Both the position numbers and the translations under genes were made by a program. A stretch of DNA of 64,000 nt from Intrasporangiaceae bacterium (GTDB lineage: Bacteria; Actinomycetota; Actinomycetes; Actinomycetales; Dermatophilaceae), in contig JAJPIW010000016.1 in NCBI GenBank assembly GCA_021324575.1, forward strand, positions 62,001 through 126,000. Direction: 5' to 3'. How positions within the stretch are numbered: the stretch's first letter is position 1; each line of letters opens with the position of its first letter. This document shows positions 45,501 through 51,986 of the stretch, in pieces. The notes under the pieces are model-generated. The model did not search any database and was not told where the DNA came from. It saw only the letters and a program-made list of their open reading frames with translations.

Positions 45501-45818
45501 CGGCAGCTCGGTGGCCGGCTGCGGTCCGGTCGTGCGGGCGTATGCCGCGCGCGCACCCAGTCCGGTCGGGACCTCGTCGACGACGACGGTGACCTCGCGC
45601 GCGACCTGGTGCGCCCGGCATACGGCACCGGCCCGATGCCCGTCGGTGGCGTCGAGCACGATGAGGGTCTGCGGAAGGAGGCTGCCCGTGACGAGGGCGT
45701 CGAGGGTGGTGATGAGCGCGTCGCCGACGGCGTCGACGAAGAGCAGGGCCGCGACCGCCTGACCGGCCGGCCCCGAGGCGGAGGGATGGGCCGGCGGACG
45801 ATCGGTGAGTGCGGTCAT
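42579..45818 (-). CDS. Giant family-2 glycosyltransferase with polytopic membrane domain
   Basis: 1079 aa. The N-terminal 260 residues are a GT2-like domain (PQTLIVLDATDG, PSTGVVGPKLVDLDDPRQLR, ADLDLSWRAHLAGRRVLTVP) with an acidic D-L-D motif. At least a dozen helices follow from about 285 on, plus a C-terminal external region before a last helix near 1050. It may transfer a sugar to a lipid-linked acceptor and carry out export-linked steps. It is translationally coupled to the DUF5719-like gene by an ATGA overlap and lies 19 bp upstream of the whiB2 stop region. Confidence 0.85.
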   Translation of the reverse strand: MTALTDRPPAHPSASGPAGQAVAALLFVDAVGDALITTLDALVTGSLLPQTLIVLDATDGHRAGAVCRAHQVAREVTVVVDEVPTGLGARAAYARTTGPQPATELPSGTSAVWLLAAGQVPAQDALRSLADALRRSPSTGVVGPKLVDLDDPRQLRSVGIAATRTGRVLSTPEPGQPDMGQFDGRADVLGVPAAGLLAEADLWTRLGGHQPALGDLGADLDLSWRAHLAGRRVLTVPTARVAAPASSDLAGAQADTPARRRAARRVALARCAWWTAPFLALWLALTSLLGGLAMLLAKRPRAAGAEVADLGALLDPWRTLAARWRGRRGTVVRRSDLRSLFVGPGEVARHVGDRLNPGQVTPQASFDTDPEADSLAHVVRDDAASAGGSLGGRLGRNPGLWSVLAAVVAAGFAWRGVVGGHLGALRSGLVGGQLLGGRVTSGTLFHDWWDGWSGSGLGADAPGGPASALLAGPAWVIAHVPFLGVTAPGGAAAAALVAATVPLAAWTAYVAGRVVTLQKWPRALVGLAWAASPVAAAAVLEGRLAALVALVLLPLVVAGTARLLGRGGRTTTAAATGLVAAALGAFVPALLVVLLVVLVAGVVLAPGAAKGRALLAAALPIGLLGPWGVDVAHHPAELLTGPGLLAYAGSAPSLSHLALLSPGPTGHYPWWAAAPVAGLAVVCLVRGRRRGLSLTLLGLVGVVGLAGALAVPRVRLGVVPLGQSGAGNVLVPWWGTAMLLALAGLLGVVLVGLSDLTLRRGRGGWAAVARWPAVAALVVVAVGGPALYGWGGIDGRLRAWTDPRPAIAADQAGAPQANRTLLLAPTPAGMGYRLVAAESPDLSVDLGTRGLDAGTDDGAGSPAAASAPAGTSAAAAAFTAPSPDLAAATIQLLLDGSTGVSGSDSSDAAPSARLVDLGVGFVGLGTRASAAMAQRLDATAGLVRMGSRGGYDYWRVQPPIASADSSVGAPRIRLVAGTTTTGVAVTGEHGATSTRVRAAATGTLLVSEPTAWVRHATVTVDGREVAAIGGRPAYAIPAGDHRLSITVDPEQPWWRFGQAALLLVGLYLALPTRRARRSS

Positions 45819-45837
45819 GAAGTGTGGGCGCGCGCCG

Positions 45838-46170
45838 TCAGACGGCGCGCTTCTTCAGCTTGCGACGCTCACGCTCGGATAGTCCACCCCAGATGCCGAA
45901 CCGCTCGTCGTTGGCCAGGGCGTACTCCAGGCACTCGGCCCGGACGTCGCACCCGACGCAGACCTTCTTGGCCTCCCGGGTCGACCCGCCCTTCTCGGGG
46001 AAGAACGCCTCGGGGTCGGTCTGTGCGCAGAGCGAGCGCTCCTGCCACGACAGCTCCGTGGCCTCCTCGGCTGCGGCATCGGTGAATGCGTTGCCCGTGA
46101 ATGCGTTGCCTGTGAATGCGTTGCCCGACAATGCGTTGACTGTGCTGTCCAGCACCAGAAGCTCGTGCAT
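45838..46170 (-). CDS. whiB2: WhiB-family transcription factor (WhiB2/WhmD-like)
   Basis: 110 aa. Four Fe-S cysteines: C48 (RSLCAQTDPEAFFPEKGG), C71 and C74 (CVGC) and C80; the turn GIWGG at 92-96 and the basic tail RERRKLKKRAV complete the WhiB signature. WhiB2/WhmD controls septation and sporulation-like division genes in other actinobacteria. GGAGGGACC precedes the ATG. The N-terminus contains an in-frame tandem repeat (GNAFT x3). Upstream there is a paired palindrome (46192-46225). It is divergent from fbiA. Confidence 0.95.
   Translation of the reverse strand: MHELLVLDSTVNALSGNAFTGNAFTGNAFTDAAAEEATELSWQERSLCAQTDPEAFFPEKGGSTREAKKVCVGCDVRAECLEYALANDERFGIWGGLSERERRKLKKRAV
46084..46143. repeat. 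15-bp tandem repeat inside whiB2
   Basis: About four copies of a 15-bp unit with the core AATGCGTTGCC(C/T)GTG (plus strand) lie within the whiB2 start region and encode GNAFT-type pentapeptides in frame. The copies differ by one to three bases. As the unit is 15 bp, copy-number change would alter the protein length without a frameshift. Residues 11-30 of WhiB2 are encoded here, before the conserved Fe-S domain. Confidence 0.85.
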
Positions 46171-46191
46171 GGTCCCTCCTCGACCCAGTGT

Positions 46192-46225
46192 TACGCGTAC
46201 GACAATGATGGAATTACACGCGTGT
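46192..46225 (-). promoter_or_regulatory. Paired palindromes in the whiB2 promoter region
   Basis: TACGCGTA (46192-46199) and ACACGCGTGT (46216-46225) are both ACGCGT-centred, with centres exactly 25 bp apart. On the minus strand the second reads GACACGCGTGT and so also includes GACAC, the core recognised by WhiA in Streptomyces. They lie 22-55 bp upstream of the whiB2 ATG. This is a likely operator for whiB2 control; a WhiA link is inference. Confidence 0.4.
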
Positions 46226-46349
46226 CATACGGGGTTCGTCAAGCCGAGATCTGCTAGAAGTTCGCGGGCTGCGACGCACTCGGGCGTGTCGCGGGGTGGA
46301 TCTCGGGGTGGATGAGGCATCCTGCACCGCTCCTGAGAGACTGCCCGGC

Positions 46350-47363
46350 ATGCGCATCACCACCCTCTCCGGGGGCGTCGGCGGGGCCCGGTTCATCCGC
46401 GGTCTGCGACGTCACCTGGACCGGCTGCCGGGCGGTCCCGGCGATCACGAGGTCACCGTCATCGGCAACACCGGCGACGACATCACGCTCTGGGGGCTGC
46501 GGGTCTGCCCCGACCTCGACACCCTGCTCTACACCCTCGGCGGCGGCATCCACGAGGGCCAGGGCTGGGGCCGGGCCGAGGAGAGCCACCGGATCCAGGC
46601 CGAGCTCGCGGCATACGGCGCCAAACCCCAGTGGTTCGGCCTGGGTGACCTCGACCTGGCCACCCACATCGTCCGGTCGCAGTGGCTCGGCCAGGGGCTC
46701 ACCCTGTCGGAGGTGACTGCCCGGCTCGCGTCGCGCTGGGGGCTGCCCGACCAGGGCCTCACGCTCCTGCCGATGAGCGACGACCCGGTGGAGACCCACG
46801 TCGTGGTCGACGACCCCGAGGCCGACGGCGGGCAGCGAGCCATCCACTTCCAGGAGTGGTGGGTGCGGATGCAGGCGTCGGTGCCCGCGTCGCGGTTCGT
46901 CGCCGTCGGGATGGACCGGGCGACGGCTGCTCCGGGGGTGCTGGAGGCGATCCGGACTGCCGACGTCGTCATCCTGCCGCCGAGCAACCCGGTCGTGTCG
47001 CTCGGGATCATCCTGGGCGTTCCCGGGGTGCGCGACGCGCTGCGCGGGACGGCGGCTCCGGTCGTCGGGGTGTCGCCCCTCGTGGGCGGCGCTCCGGTGC
47101 GCGGGCATGCCGACGCGTGCCTGTCCGCCATCGGCGTCGAGGCGACGGCCGGTGCCGTCGGGGACCTGTTCGCCGACTTCCTCGACGGGTGGCTCGTCGA
47201 CCCCGGCGATGCACCGCCGGGCTCTGCGGCAGGCAGCTCGCGGACGCCGGGAGGGCTGCGGCTGACGGCGTGGGACCGACCGCTCCTCATGCCCGACGTC
47301 GCATCGGCCACCGAGCTCGCGGGGGCTGCCTACGACCTGGCCCTCTCGCTCCGACCCACCTGA
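46350..47363 (+). CDS. fbiA: 2-phospho-L-lactate (or phosphoenolpyruvate) transferase, F420 biosynthesis
   Basis: 337 aa from ATG 46350, giving MRITTLSGGVGGARFIRGLR, the CofD/FbiA start with a glycine-rich nucleotide loop. Further hallmarks: VTVIGNTGDDITLWGLRVCP, ILPPSNPVVSLGIILGVPGV and VVGVSPLVGGAPVRGHAD. It joins the activated phospho-compound to Fo, making F420-0 (or its dehydro form in actinobacteria). Next gene fbiB starts 8 bp later. No fbiC or fbiD gene is in the window. Confidence 0.95.
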   Translation: MRITTLSGGVGGARFIRGLRRHLDRLPGGPGDHEVTVIGNTGDDITLWGLRVCPDLDTLLYTLGGGIHEGQGWGRAEESHRIQAELAAYGAKPQWFGLGDLDLATHIVRSQWLGQGLTLSEVTARLASRWGLPDQGLTLLPMSDDPVETHVVVDDPEADGGQRAIHFQEWWVRMQASVPASRFVAVGMDRATAAPGVLEAIRTADVVILPPSNPVVSLGIILGVPGVRDALRGTAAPVVGVSPLVGGAPVRGHADACLSAIGVEATAGAVGDLFADFLDGWLVDPGDAPPGSAAGSSRTPGGLRLTAWDRPLLMPDVASATELAGAAYDLALSLRPT

Positions 47364-47371
47364 GCCCGGCG

Positions 47372-48496
47372 ATGGTGCCCAGCCCGTATGCCGGTGACTC
47401 GCCTCCCGCGGGAACCCTCCACGTGCTCCCGCTCCGCGGCATACCCGAGGTCGCTACCGGCTCCGACCTCGCTCAGCTGATCCAAAGTGCTTGTGCAGCA
47501 ACGGGTTTGGCTCTCGAGCCGGGCGACCTGGTCGTCGTCTCGAGCAAGGTTCTCTCCAAGGCCGCCGGGCTGTGGGCCGACTCCCGCACCGACGCGGTCG
47601 AGCGGTCGACCGGGCGCGTGGTGGCCGAGCGGGCGACGTTCGACGGTGTGACCCGGGTCGTCGAGTCGGTTGCCGGCCCGGTCATGGCAGCCGGTGGCGT
47701 GGATGCCTCCAACACCGGGGGCAGCGAGCGGGTGCTCATGCTTCCGTCGGACCCCGATGCGGTCGCCGCATCGCTGCTCGACGACCTGCTCCGCGTCACG
47801 GGGCTAGCGGCCGGTTCGCTCGGTGTCGTGGTCACCGACACGGCCGGCCGTCCGTGGCGCGCCGGCCAGACCGACTTCGCGCTCGGCGCCGCCGGCGTCG
47901 TCGTCCTGGACGACCTGCGCGGCGGTGTCGACGCCGACGGACGGCCGTTGGCCGTCACCGCCCGCGCCGTCGCCGACGAGGTGGCTGCGGCCGCCGACCT
48001 GGTCAAGGGCAAGGCGAGCGCGGTCCCGGTGGCCATCGTGCGCGGACTGCCTGCTCTGCTCCTTCCGGTGCGCTCTGGCTCCCCGACCCCGTCCTCCCCG
48101 ACCGAGCGCCCCGGGGCCGGGTCCTTGGTGCGGACCGGCCCCGGTGACTGGTTCCACCTGGGGCACCTGGAGGCCGTCCGGGCCGCCCTCGGTGTGTCGC
48201 CCGGGAGCTCGGACTCGGCGGCGGTCGGGATCCGACCTCTCCATCCGGAAGCGCTAGCCGACCGCATCGCCCGGGTGGTCCGACTCGCCCTGGCCGGCCC
48301 TGTCGGAAGCACCTCGATCGAGGTGGCGGGCGGCCTCATCACCGTCCGCGCCGCCGAGGACTTCGACCTCGGTGTCGTCGTGACCCGGTTGGTCGTCGCC
48401 GGCTGGACCGAGGACCTGGAGCTGACGACGGCCGCGCGCCAAGCCGGTCTGGTGCGCCTGATCGTGACCGATCTGGCCCCCACGCCAGTCGACTGA
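47372..48496 (+). CDS. fbiB: Coenzyme F420-0:L-glutamate ligase (FbiB/CofE), without a recognisable nitroreductase domain
   Basis: 374 aa from ATG 47372. Residues 1-250 are CofE: LEPGDLVVVSSKVLSKAAGLW, VAERATFDGVTRVV, GVDASNTGGSERVLMLP, VVVTDTAGRPWRAGQTDFAL and the D/K-rich loop ADLVKGKASAVPVAIVRG. It adds gamma-linked glutamates to F420-0. Mycobacterial FbiB (about 448 aa) carries an FMN-binding nitroreductase-like domain behind CofE; here the tail of about 120 residues does not show it, only a short unrecognised region (LTRLVVAGWTEDLELTTAAR-like). It follows fbiA in one operon. Confidence 0.9.
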   Translation: MVPSPYAGDSPPAGTLHVLPLRGIPEVATGSDLAQLIQSACAATGLALEPGDLVVVSSKVLSKAAGLWADSRTDAVERSTGRVVAERATFDGVTRVVESVAGPVMAAGGVDASNTGGSERVLMLPSDPDAVAASLLDDLLRVTGLAAGSLGVVVTDTAGRPWRAGQTDFALGAAGVVVLDDLRGGVDADGRPLAVTARAVADEVAAAADLVKGKASAVPVAIVRGLPALLLPVRSGSPTPSSPTERPGAGSLVRTGPGDWFHLGHLEAVRAALGVSPGSSDSAAVGIRPLHPEALADRIARVVRLALAGPVGSTSIEVAGGLITVRAAEDFDLGVVVTRLVVAGWTEDLELTTAARQAGLVRLIVTDLAPTPVD

Positions 48497-48536
48497 CCTG
48501 CCCAGACCGGGCGGCCTCCTGCCCGCCTGGGACGCA

Positions 48537-49112
48537 TCACGGCATACCGAAGTCCCGCACCAGCCGCATCCTGGCCTCGAGGTCGAGCAGGGTCCGCTTG
48601 CGCTCCAACCCGCCACCGAACCCGACGAGCCGCCCGCCGGCACCGACGACGCGATGACACGGGACCACGATCGGCAGCGGGTTGCGGTTGCAGGCCACGC
48701 CGACGGCCCGCGCCGCGAGCGGGTCCCCGAGACTCCTGGCGATCTCGCCGTAGGTCAACGTCTCGCCATGTGGGATGGCGCTGATCGCGGCCCACACGCT
48801 GCGCTCGAAGGTCGAGCCGTGCCGGACCAGGACGGGCAGGTCGAACTCGAGGTGGTCGCCGTCGAAGTAGCCGGCGAGCTGCCGCACCACCTCGGCCAGC
48901 ACGGACAGCCCGGGGTCGTCACCCTCGACACTCGCCGCCACCGCAGCCGCGGCTTCGGCAGGGATCCCGCCGAACCGCACCGCGAGGAGGTGCTCGCCGT
49001 CGACGGCGACGCCGAGGTCGCCCACGGGCGAAGGAACGCTGGACCAGAGCACACCTGGAGTCTGGCCGACCCCACCGACACCGGCTCCCGGCAACACCCC
49101 ACCGCCCGCCAC
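48537..49112 (-). CDS. ogt: Methylated-DNA-protein-cysteine methyltransferase
   Basis: 191 aa from GTG 49112, with CAGGAG 8 bases upstream. The acceptor Cys152 lies in IVVPCHRVVGAGG; the helix-turn-helix region (STFERSVWAAISAIPHGETL and TYGEIARSLGDPLAARAVG) precedes it. The protein removes alkyl groups from O6-alkylguanine by a single suicide transfer. It lies 31 bp downstream of an alkA-like glycosylase gene on the same strand, so the two probably form a repair operon against alkylation. Confidence 0.93.
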   Translation of the reverse strand: MAGGGVLPGAGVGGVGQTPGVLWSSVPSPVGDLGVAVDGEHLLAVRFGGIPAEAAAAVAASVEGDDPGLSVLAEVVRQLAGYFDGDHLEFDLPVLVRHGSTFERSVWAAISAIPHGETLTYGEIARSLGDPLAARAVGVACNRNPLPIVVPCHRVVGAGGRLVGFGGGLERKRTLLDLEARMRLVRDFGMP

Positions 49113-49143
49113 AGCGTGCGCTCCTGAACAGTTGGCGGATCGC

Positions 49144-50073
49144 TCACGGGCTACGCGGAACCCGGGGCAGGTGGGTCGGCAGGGTCATCCGCGGACCGCG
49201 GCGGGGGCGCATGCCGGCAGCCATCGCAATGTAGCCGCTCGCCCGGTACCGCTGACCGGCATACGGCTCGAGCAGCTGCCGGGCGAGGTCGTCGTCGCCG
49301 ATCTCGCCGGTCAGGGCCCAGGTGAGGTTCTTGGCCATGTGGTAGTCGCCGAAGCTCGGCGAGTCGGGGTCGCCGAGGGCCCGCTGGGCGACCTCGGCCG
49401 CCGTCCACTCCCCCACGCCGGGGATGGCCCGCAGCCGCCGGTGGGCCTCGCCGAGCGGGAGCGACGCACACTCCTCGAGGCGACCGGCATACGACGAGAC
49501 CCGCACGGCGACAGCGGATCTGGCACGGTCGACTCCCGCGCCGAGCCACTCCCAGGACGGGATCTGGCCCCACTCCCGCGGGGCGGGCGGCACGTAGAGG
49601 CTGACGGCCGCCCCATCGCCCGGCGCGGGCGCGCCGAAGCGGCGGACGAGCCGGGCCTGCGACGCGAACGCCTCGTTGCCGGTCACCCGCTGCTCGATGA
49701 CCGCCGCCACGAGGGACTGGACGACCAGGCCCGAGGCGGGGATCCGCCAGCCCGGGTTGGCCCTGAGCCCGGCCGCCACCAGCTCGTCGTGGGCGACGAA
49801 CCCCGACCGGTCGTCGAGCGCGCCGAGCAGCGCTGGCAGCCGGTCGAGCGCCCAGCGCGCACCGGGGCCCCACGCCGCCCCGGTCACCTCCCCGGCCGAT
49901 GGGTCGTGATGCAGCGACAACGAGCAGGGCCCTTCGGGTGTGGCCTGACCGAACCACCACACCCCGCCGACGACTCGGCAGGTCGGGTCGCTGCCGCCGT
50001 GGCGCAGCACCCCGACGGTCTGGGCCAGTGAGTACGGCCCGTCGAGGCGGACGGCGCGGGTGAGGGGCGACAC
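49144..50073 (-). CDS. DNA-3-methyladenine glycosylase II-like protein
   Basis: 309 aa. The HhH-GPD glycosylase core lies in residues 110-275: SLVAAVIEQRVTGNEAFASQ, the hairpin LRAIPGVGEWTAAEVAQRAL (215-234), and the catalytic Asp243 in FGDYHMAK. It removes alkylated bases from DNA, leaving an abasic site. It is the first gene of a two-gene alkylation-repair group with ogt. No Ada-type activator domain is present in either gene. Confidence 0.88.
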   Translation of the reverse strand: MSPLTRAVRLDGPYSLAQTVGVLRHGGSDPTCRVVGGVWWFGQATPEGPCSLSLHHDPSAGEVTGAAWGPGARWALDRLPALLGALDDRSGFVAHDELVAAGLRANPGWRIPASGLVVQSLVAAVIEQRVTGNEAFASQARLVRRFGAPAPGDGAAVSLYVPPAPREWGQIPSWEWLGAGVDRARSAVAVRVSSYAGRLEECASLPLGEAHRRLRAIPGVGEWTAAEVAQRALGDPDSPSFGDYHMAKNLTWALTGEIGDDDLARQLLEPYAGQRYRASGYIAMAAGMRPRRGPRMTLPTHLPRVPRSP

Positions 50074-50136
50074 GGCGACAGTGTGCCCCGGGTGGCTGAC
50101 CGGCCGGCTGTCGGCCCGGTGGCAACCGTGGGTCGG

Positions 50137-51030
50137 TCAGCGCTTGCGGAAGGTCAGCAGGATGAACGTGTAGTCCAGCCCCACGCGCTTCCAGTGCACC
50201 GGTCGCTCGGGGTGGGTCATCTCGCCCAGGTCTCCCACGAGGGACAGCCCGGCCGCGTCCGCCTCGGCGACGAGGTCGCGGATCTGGTCCGGGGTGAAGA
50301 TGTGCACCTCCGCGCCGTATGCCGTGTGTCCGGCCGTGTCGACCGGGTCGTGGCTGAAGTCGGTGGAGACGACGAGCACCCCACCGGGTCGCAGGACCCG
50401 GGCGCTCTCCCGGAGGAAGGGGCTGATCGGTACGCCGTGCTCGATCACGGACATGCAGGTGATGGCGTCGAGGCTGTCGTCGGCGAAGTCGGTGGCTGTA
50501 ATGTCGCCGTAGCGGAAGGCGACCCCGTCCCGGCGCACGAGCCCGGCGAACTCCAGGTTCGTCCCGGTCAAAGACCCGGCGGCCCCACCGAAGCCGTAGA
50601 GCCGGAGCCAGGGCAGGACCGAGGAGTACCGGGCGCTGCCGGCGTCGACGATGCGGGCCGACCGGGTCCCGTCGTCGGCGAGGGTGACCACGGCCGCGAC
50701 GGCGCCGAGGGCGTCCCAGTTCTTGGGGAGGTCACGGTGCGGTGGCAGACGCAGGGCCTTGACCTCGGCGAGGGCCTGCTTCCACTCCGCCGTCGACTGC
50801 AGCACGCCCGTCAGCGGGACACCCGTCGGAGCGGGGCGCGGGGTGGCGCCGGCTCCCCCGGCGCGACGGGTGGCGAGGGCCGCCTCGGCCCGGCGCTGCA
50901 CGCCGACCCGGAGCCACAGCAGGTGCTCGGCTGCACGCTTCGCGACGGCGAGCGCCCGCCCGCCGGGTGGGGCGGCGACCTGACCGGACCCGGCCGGAGG
51001 GGTGGAGGACGGGTGCGACTGCTCAGGCAT
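50137..51030 (-). CDS. Class I SAM-dependent methyltransferase
   Basis: 297 aa from ATG 51030; the longer frame has 54 unsupported residues. The methyltransferase fold includes RIVDAGSARYSSVLPWLRLY (motif I region), DGVAFRYGDITATDFADDSL, DAITCMSVIEHGVPISPFLR and LRPGGVLVVSTDFSHDPVDT. The motif-I glycine-rich loop is less canonical than usual. It resembles the C-terminal part of the GT4-fusion protein at 51987-53981, including the end LTFRKR. A role in glycan modification is inferred from the cluster. Confidence 0.8.
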   Translation of the reverse strand: MPEQSHPSSTPPAGSGQVAAPPGGRALAVAKRAAEHLLWLRVGVQRRAEAALATRRAGGAGATPRPAPTGVPLTGVLQSTAEWKQALAEVKALRLPPHRDLPKNWDALGAVAAVVTLADDGTRSARIVDAGSARYSSVLPWLRLYGFGGAAGSLTGTNLEFAGLVRRDGVAFRYGDITATDFADDSLDAITCMSVIEHGVPISPFLRESARVLRPGGVLVVSTDFSHDPVDTAGHTAYGAEVHIFTPDQIRDLVAEADAAGLSLVGDLGEMTHPERPVHWKRVGLDYTFILLTFRKR

Positions 51031-51040
51031 GGCGGGCAAT

Positions 51041-51982
51041 CTACCGGGCCTCCGGGTCGCCGATGAGCGCGTGCCGCCGACCCCAGCCCCATCCGAAGCC
51101 CGCCACGAGGACGTCGCCGACGACGCTGAGGAACCGGGACAGGATGACCACCGCGGTGGCCGTGGGTACGGGCAGGACGGCCCCCAGGACAACGACGAGC
51201 AGGCCGTCGCGGATGCCGACCCCCGCCGGCACGACGAAGCCGAGCATGCCGATGATCGCGGCCAGCGCGTATCCGCAGACCGCGACGAGGAGCACGTGGC
51301 CTGCCGTTCCGGTCGGGGTTCCCACGTCGCGGACGAGCACCCAGACCGACCCGCCCATGAACACCCAGGCCCCGACGAACCAGGCCAGCGCGAGGAGCAC
51401 TGCCGGCACCGTGAAGGCGTGCTCCAGCGGCTCTCGACGGAGCAGCCGCAGGGCGAGGGTGAGGGCCCGGTTGAGCACCGCGGGCACCATCATGCCGAGG
51501 GCGACGACCGCGGCGCCGACGAAGATCCAGCTGGGCAGGTCGACCCCGAACCGGTCGAGGAACAGCGGCACCGCGGCCAGCCCCACGAAGGCGCCGCAGA
51601 GGACCGACATCACCAGGAACACGACCCCTACGACGGCCGTGCGCCGCCGTGGCACCCGGAGCCGGGACGCCATGTCGGTCTGGGCGACGACGGTCCACAC
51701 CGATCCCGGGAGGTACTTGCCGAGCTGGCCCACGAAGAAGACACTCGCGGCCTCCGCGTAGTGGAGCCGGCTGCCGAGGTCGGCGAGCAGCACGCGCCAG
51801 CCGAGCATCGTGCACACCGAGGAGAGGAGGCAGAGGACGAGCCCCGCCGCGAGGGCGGGAATCGAGGCCCTGCCGAGCTCCCCGGACACCTCGCTCCAGT
51901 TGCGCCACAGGGCGACGGCGACGGCCGCGAGGATGAGGACGAGGACGACGATCCGGACGACGTCGAACAGCCGGGAGCGCAC
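51041..51982 (-). CDS. Lysylphosphatidylglycerol synthase TM-like (AglD/UPF0104) flippase-family protein
   Basis: 313 aa from GTG 51982, chosen for the strong site GGAGGTGA; a long in-frame extension is an unrelated shadow. Eight or so membrane helices and the LPG_synthase_TM motifs FFVGQLGKYLPGSVWTVVAQ (position 92 on) and FVVPAGVGIRDGLLVVVLGA. Members are implicated in lipid-linked sugar synthesis or flipping. It is coupled to the preceding GT4-fusion gene and followed 10 bp later by the methyltransferase gene. Confidence 0.83.
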   Translation of the reverse strand: MRSRLFDVVRIVVLVLILAAVAVALWRNWSEVSGELGRASIPALAAGLVLCLLSSVCTMLGWRVLLADLGSRLHYAEAASVFFVGQLGKYLPGSVWTVVAQTDMASRLRVPRRRTAVVGVVFLVMSVLCGAFVGLAAVPLFLDRFGVDLPSWIFVGAAVVALGMMVPAVLNRALTLALRLLRREPLEHAFTVPAVLLALAWFVGAWVFMGGSVWVLVRDVGTPTGTAGHVLLVAVCGYALAAIIGMLGFVVPAGVGIRDGLLVVVLGAVLPVPTATAVVILSRFLSVVGDVLVAGFGWGWGRRHALIGDPEAR

Positions 51983-51986
51983 CGGG

